Position numbers and translations under genes: made by a program
DNA from: CALODP01 sp942492055
Lineage (GTDB): Bacteria > Bacteroidota > Ignavibacteria > Ignavibacteriales > Melioribacteraceae
Direction: 5' to 3'
Assembly: GCA_942492055.1 (NCBI GenBank)
Contig: CALODP010000025.1
Coordinates: 270,717-334,716, forward strand
DNA length: 64,000 bases
Notes under the pieces: generated by a model
Database searches by the model: none
Told to the model about the DNA's origin: nothing
Seen by the model: the letters and a program-made list of their open reading frames with translations, nothing else
Shown here: in pieces, positions 9,305 to 17,613 of the stretch
How the letters are laid out: every line of letters starts with the position of its first letter
How positions within the stretch are numbered: position 1 is the first letter of the stretch

Positions 9305-10576
9305 ATGAAAAAAATATTGCTATGCTTTATCGCGTTAATATTTGCGGGCAATTTATTCGCTCAAGAGCTTGAGAAGATTGTTGCTGTAGTAGATAATGAG
9401 ATAATCATGAAATCCGAATTGGATATGCGTGTCGCAATGGAAGCGGCCAGCAGAAATCTTAATCCGAGAGATGAAAAACTAATAGCTCAGGTACTTGAGA
9501 ATTTGATGACACAGAAACTACTTTACGCTCAGGCGGAGTTGGATTCTGTTGTTGTATCAGACGAGGAAGTAGAGCAACAACTCGATTACCAGTTGAATTA
9601 TTTTATTCAACAATATGGCTCGAAAGAGAGAGTTGAAGAAGCTTACGGAATGAGTATTGAAAAGATCAAAAGAGAGTTCAAAGATGATACCCGTAAGAGC
9701 ATGATGGGAGATCGTGTAAAGCAACAAAAATTTGGTATGATCGACGTTACCAGAAGAGAAGTTGAAGAATTTTTCAATGATTATAAAGATTCTCTTGGTG
9801 TGATTCCCGAAAAATATACTCTTTCTCATATTTTCGTGAATCCGAAAGCGACCGAGAAAGTGAAGAAGAAAGCGAGAGATTTAGCGCAGACTATATTGGA
9901 CTCAATTAACATCGGAGTTGATTTCGCTGAGTTAGCAAAAAAATATTCCGATGATCCCGGAAGTAAGGCTCAAGGGGGAGATCTCGGTACTGTAAAGAGA
10001 GGCGTTTTTTATCCTGAATTCGAAGCAGCTGCTTTTGCCCTCAAACCGGGAGAGTTATCCGGTATCGTTGAGTCTCCGGTCGGATTTCATATTATTCAAC
10101 TCATCGACCGAAAAGGGGATGCTATTCACACACGCCATATCCTTGTAAAGATAAAAGCAGACGATGAAGCAGATCTTAAAGCAATTGAATTTCTTTCCGT
10201 TCTGAGGGATAGTATTGTCAGAGGAGAAAAAGATTTCGAATATTTCGCGAAGGAATATAGTGACGATAAGGAAACATCTGTTTTCGGGGGAGATCTCGGA
10301 ACGTTTGAGTTAAGTCAGTTGGACAAATCTCTAATGGATCAGGTTTTCCAATTGAAAGAAGGGGAAATAGGATATCCGAAACGTTTGCAAGTTGATCCGA
10401 CAACATACGGATTCCATATTCTGAAACTTGTAAAAAGAACAAAAGAACATAAAGCGAATCTTGATCTCGATTTCGAAGATATTAAGAAATTGGCAAAATA
10501 TCGTAAGCAAGAAAAGCTTTACAAAGATTGGGTGAAGGAATTAAAAGAGCATATATACTGGAAAGTTAACTTATAG
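9305..10576 (+). CDS. surA: SurA-like periplasmic chaperone with two parvulin domains
   Basis: The start is ATG 9305, eight nt after AAGG (9293-9296). A TTG three bases upstream is also possible. 423 residues: a cleavable signal peptide ending LFAQ, a SurA N-terminal domain (VAVVDNEIIMKSELDMR), and two PpiC domains with the classic GGDLG and FH(I)I signatures. The first starts at about residue 180 (KYTLSHIFV) and the second at about 280 (IHTRHILVKI). A short C-terminal helix completes the SurA-like order. It should bind unfolded outer-membrane proteins in the periplasm and hand them to BamA, whose gene lies near 59 kb. It is the third of three consecutive folding-factor genes. Confidence 0.88.
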   Translation: MKKILLCFIALIFAGNLFAQELEKIVAVVDNEIIMKSELDMRVAMEAASRNLNPRDEKLIAQVLENLMTQKLLYAQAELDSVVVSDEEVEQQLDYQLNYFIQQYGSKERVEEAYGMSIEKIKREFKDDTRKSMMGDRVKQQKFGMIDVTRREVEEFFNDYKDSLGVIPEKYTLSHIFVNPKATEKVKKKARDLAQTILDSINIGVDFAELAKKYSDDPGSKAQGGDLGTVKRGVFYPEFEAAAFALKPGELSGIVESPVGFHIIQLIDRKGDAIHTRHILVKIKADDEADLKAIEFLSVLRDSIVRGEKDFEYFAKEYSDDKETSVFGGDLGTFELSQLDKSLMDQVFQLKEGEIGYPKRLQVDPTTYGFHILKLVKRTKEHKANLDLDFEDIKKLAKYRKQEKLYKDWVKELKEHIYWKVNL

Positions 10577-10585
10577 AGGATTGAT

Positions 10586-11578
10586 TTGGCAGCTGACAAG
10601 TTATATGAAAACGATATTGAATTAGTTGAAAAACTTAATCATTCCGTCAAGTTAATAAAGGACGAGGTTGGGAAAGTAATCGTAGGTCAACAAGATATCA
10701 TTGATAGTCTTTTGATCTGCCTTTTATCCAAAGGACATTCTCTGTTGGTTGGGGTTCCCGGTCTTGCCAAAACTCTATTGATAAAGACCTTCTCCGAAGT
10801 TATGGATCTTAGTTTCAATAGAATTCAGTTTACACCTGATCTGATGCCCGGAGATATTACCGGAAGTGAGATTTTGGAGGAAGACCAATCCACTAAGAGA
10901 AGAAATTTCAGATTTATAAAAGGCCCACTTTTCGCGAATATTGTTTTGGCTGACGAGATTAACCGAACACCACCGAAAACGCAAGCGGCTCTCTTGGAAG
11001 CAATGCAGGAATCAAGAGTTACTGCCGCCGGGACTACATATACTTTGGAGCCCCCTTTCTTTGTGTTGGCAACTCAAAATCCAATAGAGCAGGAAGGAAC
11101 TTATCCTTTGCCAGAAGCGCAGCTTGATAGATTTATGTTTAATCTTTGGCTCGATTATCCGAATTACGAAGAAGAAATCGAAATCATAAAAGCTACGACA
11201 AGTGATTATATTCCTGATTTGAAAAGTGTTGTAAACAAAGAAGAAATAATTGCCTATCAGAATTTGATAAGGAAAGTTCCTATCGCTGATAACGTAATAG
11301 AACACGCGGTTAAAATAGTAAATGCTTCCAGACCGAATGGGAATAATGATAAAATAAAATCCCTTATAAGTTGGGGAGCCGGTCCTAGAGCATCCCAGTA
11401 TTTGGTAATAGCCGCAAAAGCCAGGGCTGTTATGAACGGGCGCTTTACTCCGAATATTGATGACGTTAACGCGGTGGTTGTGAATGTTCTTCGTCATCGT
11501 ATTATTCCTAATTTTAACGCAGAAGCAGACGGAATTACTTCCGTTGATATTATTAACAAAATCCTTGAAATGAAATAA
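10586..11578 (+). CDS. MoxR-family AAA+ ATPase
   Basis: 330 residues beginning at a TTG (10586) five nt after GAGGA (10576-10580). Walker A is GVPGLAKT (residues 56-63) and Walker B includes LADEINR (D123, E124). The sensor I region ATQNPIEQEGTYPLPEAQLDRF and the lid domain (VVNVLRHRIIPNF) are typical of MoxR proteins, which act as chaperone-like ATPases for VWA-domain partners. Unusually, no DUF58 or VWA gene follows. The next gene, six nt away, is an M23 peptidase, and the preceding genes are periplasmic folding factors. Its partner may therefore lie elsewhere, or it may serve envelope assembly in an unrecognised way. Confidence 0.92.
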   Translation: MAADKLYENDIELVEKLNHSVKLIKDEVGKVIVGQQDIIDSLLICLLSKGHSLLVGVPGLAKTLLIKTFSEVMDLSFNRIQFTPDLMPGDITGSEILEEDQSTKRRNFRFIKGPLFANIVLADEINRTPPKTQAALLEAMQESRVTAAGTTYTLEPPFFVLATQNPIEQEGTYPLPEAQLDRFMFNLWLDYPNYEEEIEIIKATTSDYIPDLKSVVNKEEIIAYQNLIRKVPIADNVIEHAVKIVNASRPNGNNDKIKSLISWGAGPRASQYLVIAAKARAVMNGRFTPNIDDVNAVVVNVLRHRIIPNFNAEADGITSVDIINKILEMK

Positions 11579-11584
11579 GAGTTT

Positions 11585-12829
11585 ATGAAGTTAGATAAAA
11601 AAGTATTAATTCCGTTATACGTTTCAGTAGCAGTTCTGTTTATTGTAATATTTATTTCAAAGTGTTCCGATGAAGAAGCGGTGCAACCTTCGGCTCCGGT
11701 ACAGGATACCGTTGTCGTGCAAAAGAACGCCTACGGTCTCTCGGTCGATTCCTTAAAGGAAGTAAAAGGGATAGTAGAAAAACATCAGACGCTCTCAGAT
11801 CTTTTGTTGCCTCATAATGTTTCCTTTCAAAGAATATCAGACATCGCTCATATGTCGAAGGATACTTTTGATGTAAGAAAAATTAATTACGGGAAGAATT
11901 ATACTGTTTATTCTCATATCGATTCGGTAGAGCATATAAACTATTTTGTTTATGAGAAAGATCCGATAAACTACGTTGTATTCGATCTACGTGATTCGAT
12001 AGTAGTATATAACGGGCAAAAAGAGGTTACAATAAAGCAGCGAAGTGTTAGCGGTGTTATTACGCAATCACTCTATGGAACACTTCAAGAAAAAAATGTC
12101 AGCGATCTTTTGGCAATCAGATTATCGGAAGTGTACGCTTGGCAGATAGATTTTTATGCCGTTCAGAAAGGGGATAATTTCCGGGTTCTCTTCAATGAGA
12201 AATTTGTCGATGGTGAATTTGTCGGGATTGGGGATGTTATTGCCGCTACGTTTCAACATGCCGGAAAAGATTTTTACGCTTTCAGATATAAGCAAGATAA
12301 TAAAGAAGAGTTCTTCGATGATAAAGGGAACAGCTTAAGAAAGGCATTCCTGAAAGCGCCACTTAAGTTTACCCGTATCAGTTCGCGATATTCACGAAGA
12401 CGTTTTCACCCTGTTCTTAAAAGGTATAGAGCTCACTTGGGAATCGATTTTGCAGCTCCTATTGGTACTCCGGTGCAAGCCGTAGGTGACGGGGTTGTAG
12501 CCTTTGCCGGGTATAAAGGGCAAGCCGGACGTTACGTTAAGATAAGACACAACGGAACATACCAAAGCGCTTATATGCATCTTTCCCGCTACGGCAAAGG
12601 TATAAAAGCCGGCAAAGCGGTTAAGCAAGGGGATGTTATCGGATATGTAGGAAGTTCGGGATTATCTACCGGGCCTCATCTCGATTTTCGTTTTTACAGA
12701 AACGGACAAGCGGTTAATTATCTGACTCAGGAATTCCCCTCATCGATTCCGATAACCGAGAAAAACAAAGCCGATTTTCAAACGGTTGTTGAGTACTATC
12801 GTCCGATTATTGATAAAATAGAATTATAG
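11585..12829 (+). CDS. Membrane-anchored M23 (LytM-type) metallopeptidase
   Basis: 414 residues. An N-terminal hydrophobic segment (about residues 7-25, ending near Cys27) anchors or exports it. A middle domain resembling the LysM/OapA-type region of MepM relatives (HQTLSDLLLPHNVS...) follows, and the C-terminal M23 domain starts near residue 284. The zinc motif HxxxD is H284...D288. The second motif reads H365-L-D367 instead of the usual HxH, so the third zinc ligand would be Asp. I recall similar HLDF variants in Bacteroidota M23 proteins, so it may still be active. Likely role: peptidoglycan endopeptidase. Last gene of the parvulin-MoxR run; a strong terminator follows. Confidence 0.88.
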   Translation: MKLDKKVLIPLYVSVAVLFIVIFISKCSDEEAVQPSAPVQDTVVVQKNAYGLSVDSLKEVKGIVEKHQTLSDLLLPHNVSFQRISDIAHMSKDTFDVRKINYGKNYTVYSHIDSVEHINYFVYEKDPINYVVFDLRDSIVVYNGQKEVTIKQRSVSGVITQSLYGTLQEKNVSDLLAIRLSEVYAWQIDFYAVQKGDNFRVLFNEKFVDGEFVGIGDVIAATFQHAGKDFYAFRYKQDNKEEFFDDKGNSLRKAFLKAPLKFTRISSRYSRRRFHPVLKRYRAHLGIDFAAPIGTPVQAVGDGVVAFAGYKGQAGRYVKIRHNGTYQSAYMHLSRYGKGIKAGKAVKQGDVIGYVGSSGLSTGPHLDFRFYRNGQAVNYLTQEFPSSIPITEKNKADFQTVVEYYRPIIDKIEL

Positions 12830-12835
12830 AATTTG

Positions 12836-12862
12836 ATCCCGGTTTAAGCCGGGATTTTTTTT
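12836..12862 (+). terminator. Rho-independent terminator ending the parvulin-MoxR-M23 operon
   Basis: ATCCCGG (12836-12842) pairs with CCGGGAT (12849-12855), with a 6-nt loop and an uninterrupted T run directly after. Confidence 0.92.
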
Positions 12863-12982
12863 GTACTTAATGATCCTTTCTCTCCATTATTCCTCACGGC
12901 ATATTTTCAAAGTCTCATAAACAAAGTATATTAGTCAGATAAAAACGCGAATTGTGAAAATAGAAAAACGAAGGAACGGAGT

Positions 12983-14149
12983 ATGAGAAATTTTGATTTT
13001 GTAATCCCGACGAAAGTTTTATTCGGTAAAGATACAATCGGTAGAATAGGTAGAGAGATTTCCGAATGCGGTTCGAAGAAAATAATGCTTCTCTACGGTA
13101 AAGGCTCAATCTTCAAGAACGGAGTTTACGATACGGTTGTGGCTTCACTTAAAGAAGCTAATGTAGAGTATATCGAAATGAGCGGGGTAAAAGCCAATCC
13201 GATTCTCTCAAAGGTAGAGGAAGGAATAGAGCTTTGCGGAAAAGAGAATATTGATGGAATCCTTGCCGTAGGGGGAGGAAGCGTTATCGATACCGCAAAG
13301 GCAATAGGAGCGGGGGCTAAATTGACATGCCCTGTTTGGGACGCCTTCGAAGGGAAAGTTCGTCCGAAAGAATCTCTCCCGATCTTTACAGTCCTTACAA
13401 TCTCCGCTACCGGTAGCGAGATGAATCACCTCGCGGTTATTACTAATGAGGAAGGGAAAAAGAAATGGTCCTTCTCTACCGGATACCAATCCTTTCCGAA
13501 GGTTACCGTAATAGATCCGACTGTGCAAGCCTCATTGCCAAAGAATCAAACAATTAACGGGGCAGTCGACGTTATATCGCACGTACTTGAATTGTACTTC
13601 GACGGGACAAAAGATACTGATGTAATGGATGAATACTCCGAAGGAATTATTCGCACGGTAATGAAGCATGTGAAAATACTTCTGGAGGATCCTTCCGATT
13701 ACGAATCACGGGCTCAGCTCGCGTGGTGCGCTACTCTCGGACTTAACGGAAGCAATAGTGTTGGACGTCGCGGAGGAGATTGGGCCAGTCATAATCTTGA
13801 ACATTCCTTAAGCGCCTATTACGATGTAGCTCACGGTGCCGGACTTGCGGTAATGTCTCCTGCATGGATGAAATATGTTCACGGAGAAGATGTTGAGAAG
13901 TTTGCCCGATTTGCCGAAAGAGTTTTCAACATAACCGAAGGTACAAACGAAGAAAAAGCTCTTGCCGGAATTGAAGCATTGAAGAGTTTCTACAAGACAA
14001 TAGGTGCTCCTGTTACCCTGAGAGAATTGGGCATCCCGAAAGAAGCCTTGGAAACATTGGCCGAAAACGCTGCCATTAGAGGAGCCTACGGTAAACTAAA
14101 GAAATTAACCAAAGAAGACTCTTTGGCTATCTACGAATTGGCTTATTAA
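12983..14149 (+). CDS. Iron-containing alcohol dehydrogenase, YqhD/BDH-like
   Basis: 388 residues, preceded by AAGGA about seven nt before ATG 12983. The N terminus (FDFVIPTKVLFGKDTIGRIG) and the nucleotide-binding GGGSVIDTAKAIGAG segment match group III Fe-ADHs of the YqhD/BDH type, which reduce aldehydes with NADPH in the cytosol. Metal-binding regions lie around VDVISHVLELYF, LEHSLSAYYDVAHGAGLAV and further His-containing segments. It stands alone between two terminators, so it is probably a single-gene unit. In other bacteria YqhD detoxifies short-chain aldehydes; the substrate here is not readable from the sequence. Confidence 0.92.
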   Translation: MRNFDFVIPTKVLFGKDTIGRIGREISECGSKKIMLLYGKGSIFKNGVYDTVVASLKEANVEYIEMSGVKANPILSKVEEGIELCGKENIDGILAVGGGSVIDTAKAIGAGAKLTCPVWDAFEGKVRPKESLPIFTVLTISATGSEMNHLAVITNEEGKKKWSFSTGYQSFPKVTVIDPTVQASLPKNQTINGAVDVISHVLELYFDGTKDTDVMDEYSEGIIRTVMKHVKILLEDPSDYESRAQLAWCATLGLNGSNSVGRRGGDWASHNLEHSLSAYYDVAHGAGLAVMSPAWMKYVHGEDVEKFARFAERVFNITEGTNEEKALAGIEALKSFYKTIGAPVTLRELGIPKEALETLAENAAIRGAYGKLKKLTKEDSLAIYELAY

Positions 14150-14163
14150 TAATTGAACTGATG

Positions 14164-14201
14164 ACTCATCGACAGCAATAGTATGTCGGTGAGTTTTTTT
14201 T
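14164..14201 (+). terminator. Rho-independent terminator after the alcohol dehydrogenase
   Basis: ACTCATCGACA (14164-14174) pairs with TGTCGGTGAGT (14184-14194) in an 11-bp stem with one G-U pair and a 9-nt loop, followed by eight T. Confidence 0.93.
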
Positions 14202-14269
14202 GTAAACACATTGTAACATTCCACCCTAAATAAGCATCTAAATACTGAATTCACAATGAGAGATAGTTT

Positions 14270-14803
14270 TTGAACGAAAAGCAACTAGTTGAAAAAGTTC
14301 GGAAAGGGAACAAGCGGGCGTTTCGAAAATTGTATGAGCAAAACGTTACACAATTGTATCGTTTTCTTGCCCAATTTTCTAAAGAGCATGATGAGATTGA
14401 TGATTGGGTGCAACATTCCTTTATCAAAGCCTACGAAAATATCGATAGATTCGAAGGGAAATCGAGGTTCTCTACATGGCTGATTCGCATAGCGATAAAC
14501 CATATGAGAAGCGAGTTCAGGAAAGCAGAAGTTCGCAAATCGATTTCGATTGATGAAAACGAGGTACTCCAGTTAGCCGGGGAATCGATTGACATAGAAT
14601 GGAGGCAAGATCTTAAAGAGGTTGTAGATTCTTTGGATGCCTTAAAGAAATCTGTTTTCATTCTATATGAGGTCGAAGGATATTCCCACAAAGAGATTTC
14701 CGAGATGCTGGATATTAGCGCAAGTGTATCGAGGGTTTCTCTTTGCAGAGCCAAAAAGATATTGCAAGAAAGTATTGTTACCGCGGGAGGTATATATGAT
14801 TGA
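14270..14803 (+). CDS. ECF-subfamily RNA polymerase sigma factor
   Basis: 177 residues. No ATG fits; the likely start is TTG at 14270, with a weak GAGAG about seven nt upstream. Sigma region 2 (YRFLAQFSKEHDEIDDWVQHSF...FSTWLIRIAINHMRSEFR) and region 4 (SLDALKKSVFILYEVEGYSHKEISEMLDI) are both present, and region 3 is absent, as expected for ECF sigmas. The stop codon overlaps the start of the next gene by 8 nt, and that gene encodes a single-pass membrane protein likely to be its anti-sigma partner. It would direct transcription of an envelope-related regulon; many ECF operons are autoregulated, but I could not define a promoter. Confidence 0.93.
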   Translation: MNEKQLVEKVRKGNKRAFRKLYEQNVTQLYRFLAQFSKEHDEIDDWVQHSFIKAYENIDRFEGKSRFSTWLIRIAINHMRSEFRKAEVRKSISIDENEVLQLAGESIDIEWRQDLKEVVDSLDALKKSVFILYEVEGYSHKEISEMLDISASVSRVSLCRAKKILQESIVTAGGIYD

Positions 14804-15302
14804 TCCTAAAAAGTTCTACTCAGATAAGGATTATCCGGATCAGAGGAAAAGGTCGGAAATGTGGAACCGGATAGAGGAAGAATTGCCTGAGAAGAATTCG
14901 TTCAAAAATATTATGATAGAGTGGCGAAGCTTTTCATACGGCATTGCCGCGGCGGTTGTATTTTTCTTTTGTGGAATCGGGGTCTATTCAACTCTCTCTT
15001 CGGCAAGATTCGGGAACGCCCCTGAAATCGAGAAGATAAACAAAACTTATCAAACGACGATAGCTAAGTTCGAAAAGCTTATCCCGAAAGAACCTGCCGG
15101 AGGAAATCTCTCTGTAAGAGTGGACGACTATTTATCTTCCCGTTACGAAAGGCTCGAAACGATTGACGAGGCTATCGGACAAATAAACAAAGATGATAAA
15201 AAAGATTACTCGTTCTATAAACAAAAACGAATTTTGGAATTGTATAAAATGAAGCTGGAAATGCTGGAAGAAATATTAGCAATTGAAGAGGGGGGAATAT
15301 GA
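14796..15302 (+). CDS. Single-pass membrane protein, probable anti-sigma factor
   Basis: The start is ATG 14796, five nt after GGGAGG (14785-14790). A longer reading that starts inside the sigma gene lacks a ribosome binding site. 168 residues: a hydrophilic N-terminal segment of about 45 residues, one hydrophobic helix (YGIAAAVVFFFCGIGVYSTL), and a charged, helical C-terminal part ending in acidic residues. I see no zinc-binding HxxxCxxC motif, so it is not a classic ZAS anti-sigma. The call rests on topology and on overlapping the ECF sigma gene. The next gene overlaps its stop by four nt (ATGA). Confidence 0.7.
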   Translation: MIDPKKFYSDKDYPDQRKRSEMWNRIEEELPEKNSFKNIMIEWRSFSYGIAAAVVFFFCGIGVYSTLSSARFGNAPEIEKINKTYQTTIAKFEKLIPKEPAGGNLSVRVDDYLSSRYERLETIDEAIGQINKDDKKDYSFYKQKRILELYKMKLEMLEEILAIEEGGI

Positions 15303-16702
15303 ATCTCGTAAAAAAAATATCCGTAATACTTTTTCTCTTTTCCTTTACTCTGTTTGCCGCAAAGGAAAAGACCATCACTAAAACCATTGAGGTTAAGCCG
15401 GAGCAAAAGATAGAACTGAACGGAGTTTCCGGAATGGATGTGAAGTTTGTTTCGTGGGACAAGCCGGAAATAAAAATAGATTTGAAACTGAGAATCTCTT
15501 CTTCCGATGATGATTTTGAGCTTGCCTATATTAAGGATTTCAAGATCGACACTTGGGAAACACAATCACGACTGGTTGTGGATCTCTTGGAAACACCCGA
15601 AGAGGCCGGTTTCAATTTTCTTAATCTCTTTAAGCTGCAGATCTCGGTTACTACAAACAAAAATATCTCCGGCATTATTTATATCCCGGCAAATAACCCG
15701 ATCATTACCAAGTTTAGATACGGTGAAATTCTTTTCGAGGATATTAAATCGGAACTTTCGGTTACCGGACGGGGCAATGAGCTGAACTTCAAAAACTGCG
15801 CGGATTTGAGAGAAATAGAAAATCCTTACGGTGATGTTTCCGTGATCGATTCGAAAGGAATCCTTAAGCTCGAAACACGAAGCTCCAAACTGGAGATAAT
15901 TAATTTCAGCGGCGCTACCGATGTTATTGCTCCCTATACTCCGATTAAACTTGCCGGACTTGACGGGGATCTTTCTCTGGAAGGAAGAAGTGCCGATCTC
16001 TCGATAAAAGATTTGAAAGGGAACCTGATTCTGAACGCTCCCTATTCGGAAATAGAGATCGCTAATGTGGAAGGTACGATCGACATGAAGGCCAGAAGCG
16101 AAAGCGTAAGAATAGTAGGGGCTCGGGGCCTTAAATATAACGGACCCTATACCAATCTTACCGTTTCCGGTATCGCCTCGGAACAAGAAGCCGATATCTC
16201 AATCGACAATCAATCGGGCAAAATTAATATTTCCCACACCAAGGGGAATATCATTATAAGAGATAATTATTCCGATATGAACCTAAAGGAAATAGTCGGG
16301 AACATTGACCTTACATCCAGAAGCTCAAAAATAAGATGTGAGAAAATAAAGGGGAACTGGAAATCGGAAACACAATATAGTCGCATAGAAATTGACGAAA
16401 TCGACGGAGAGAAGGTTTCCGTATTAAACAGAAGCGAAGCGGTTTTAATAGATTTTCTTAATCATCCGAAATTCGTAAAAGTTGAGAACACATACGGAAA
16501 TATCGAGCTGGCACTCGCCAAAGATTACGAAGGAAACTTCAAGATTTATTCTACATACGGAAATATTTCGAGCGATTTCCCGCTGAAGGTGAAGACCCAG
16601 GGAAGCTCATCCAACGCTTACGGATCAATCGGTAATTCTTCTTCCGAAATCGAATTGGAAACAAGATCGGCCAACATTACGGTAACTCAAAAATCGAGAT
16701 AA
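15299..16702 (+). CDS. Secreted beta-repeat protein, DUF4097/adhesin-like
   Basis: 467 residues with a cleavable signal peptide (hydrophobic core about residues 8-18, ending LFAAK). The rest is a long series of short beta-strands alternating with turns (repeated patterns such as LSLEGRSADLSIKDLKG, LTSRSSKIRCEKIKG, VENTYGNIELALAK). This is typical of DUF4097/YvlB-like right-handed beta-helix proteins. It overlaps the probable anti-sigma gene by four nt, so it is co-translated with the sigma module. It could be a surface or periplasmic effector or sensor of that regulon. No catalytic motif was seen. A terminator lies about 30 nt downstream. Confidence 0.75.
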   Translation: MNLVKKISVILFLFSFTLFAAKEKTITKTIEVKPEQKIELNGVSGMDVKFVSWDKPEIKIDLKLRISSSDDDFELAYIKDFKIDTWETQSRLVVDLLETPEEAGFNFLNLFKLQISVTTNKNISGIIYIPANNPIITKFRYGEILFEDIKSELSVTGRGNELNFKNCADLREIENPYGDVSVIDSKGILKLETRSSKLEIINFSGATDVIAPYTPIKLAGLDGDLSLEGRSADLSIKDLKGNLILNAPYSEIEIANVEGTIDMKARSESVRIVGARGLKYNGPYTNLTVSGIASEQEADISIDNQSGKINISHTKGNIIIRDNYSDMNLKEIVGNIDLTSRSSKIRCEKIKGNWKSETQYSRIEIDEIDGEKVSVLNRSEAVLIDFLNHPKFVKVENTYGNIELALAKDYEGNFKIYSTYGNISSDFPLKVKTQGSSSNAYGSIGNSSSEIELETRSANITVTQKSR

Positions 16703-16731
16703 ATATTTAGCCGCATCATCAATCTACACAG

Positions 16732-16762
16732 AAGGGTATTCGAAAAGGATGCCCTTTTCTTT
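16732..16762 (+). terminator. Probable terminator of the sigma-factor operon
   Basis: AAGGGTA (16732-16738) pairs with TGCCCTT (16750-16756), including one G-U pair, with an 11-nt loop and a T-rich tail (TTCTTTTAT). Confidence 0.75.
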
Positions 16763-16904
16763 TATCCCGTTTGCTTGTATATGATTTAGGAAATTCAATA
16801 CGATAAATACTTACCTTAACAAAGCGAAGACAATTTGTTGCTTAGTGATCGGAATTCCTTTATTCTGAATGAGTATCGGAGGCATGGAAAAGATAATTCA
16901 CCGC

Positions 16905-17613
16905 GAAGCAATCTCTTCGGATTAGGAAGCATGAATAATCCCTTGGGAAGCAAACATAAAAGAAGCCGAAGCAATTACAAACGGATAGGAAGCAACTATA
17001 ATCGGGCATGAAGCAACTACTATCAAAGAGGAAGCAAGTTTATTCCAACAAGAAGCAACTATAATCGAGAAGGAAGCAACCATATTCCATTGGCGGTATA
17101 TCTTTGCTTCGCGACCGATTGCTCTTGCTTCCCGTTCGAACATCATTGCTTCGCGTCCGATTGCTCTTGCTTCCCGATCGAATACATTGCTTCGGGTCCG
17201 ATTGCTCTTGCTTCCCGATCGAACATCTTTGCTTCGTGATCGATTGCTTTTGCTTCCCGTTCGAACATCTTTGCTTCGTGATCGATTGCTTTTGCTTCCC
17301 GTTCGAACATCTTTGCTTCGGGTCCGATTGCTTTTGCTTCCCGTTCGAATATCATTGCTTCGTGACCGATTGCTCTTGCTTCCCGTTCGAACATCATTGC
17401 TTCGTGACCGATTGCTCTTGCTTCCCGTTTGAATATCATTGCTTCGCGACTGATTGCTCTTGCTTCCCGTTTGAATATCATTGCTTCGCGATCGATTGCT
17501 TTTGCTTCCCGATCGAACATCTTTGCTTCGCGACCGGTTGCTCTTGCTTCCCGATCGAATATCTTTGCTTCGAGGTCGATTGCTCTTGCTTCCTGTTTGA
17601 ACCTCTATGCTTC
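16905..17613. repeat. Intergenic 21-bp-phased array with two opposed arms (array 1)
   Basis: The left arm has nine GAAGC pentamers starting at 16905, 16926, 16947, 16968, 16989, 17010, 17031, 17052 and 17073, exactly 21 bp apart. The right arm has 25 of the complement, GCTTC, from 17106 to 17609, also 21 bp apart except for one 20-bp step (17169 to 17189). In the right arm two 21-mers alternate, giving a 42-bp unit: one reads GCTTC-GCGACCGATT and the other GCTTC-CCGTTCGAAC before a variable end. Shared columns are GCTTC-N-CG-NN-CGA. The arms meet at GAAGCAA (17073-17079) facing TTGCTTC (17104-17110). Several frames on both strands stay open only because 21 is a multiple of three; the 20-bp step and lack of start signals argue against coding. 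Function unknown. Confidence 0.9.

Noticed and set aside
14667..14795. Longer N terminus for the probable anti-sigma protein
   Set aside because: It would lie within the sigma factor gene; GGGAGG sits correctly before ATG 14796.
16905..17613. CRISPR array
   Set aside because: No constant repeat of 23-40 bp separated by unique spacers, and no cas genes in the window.
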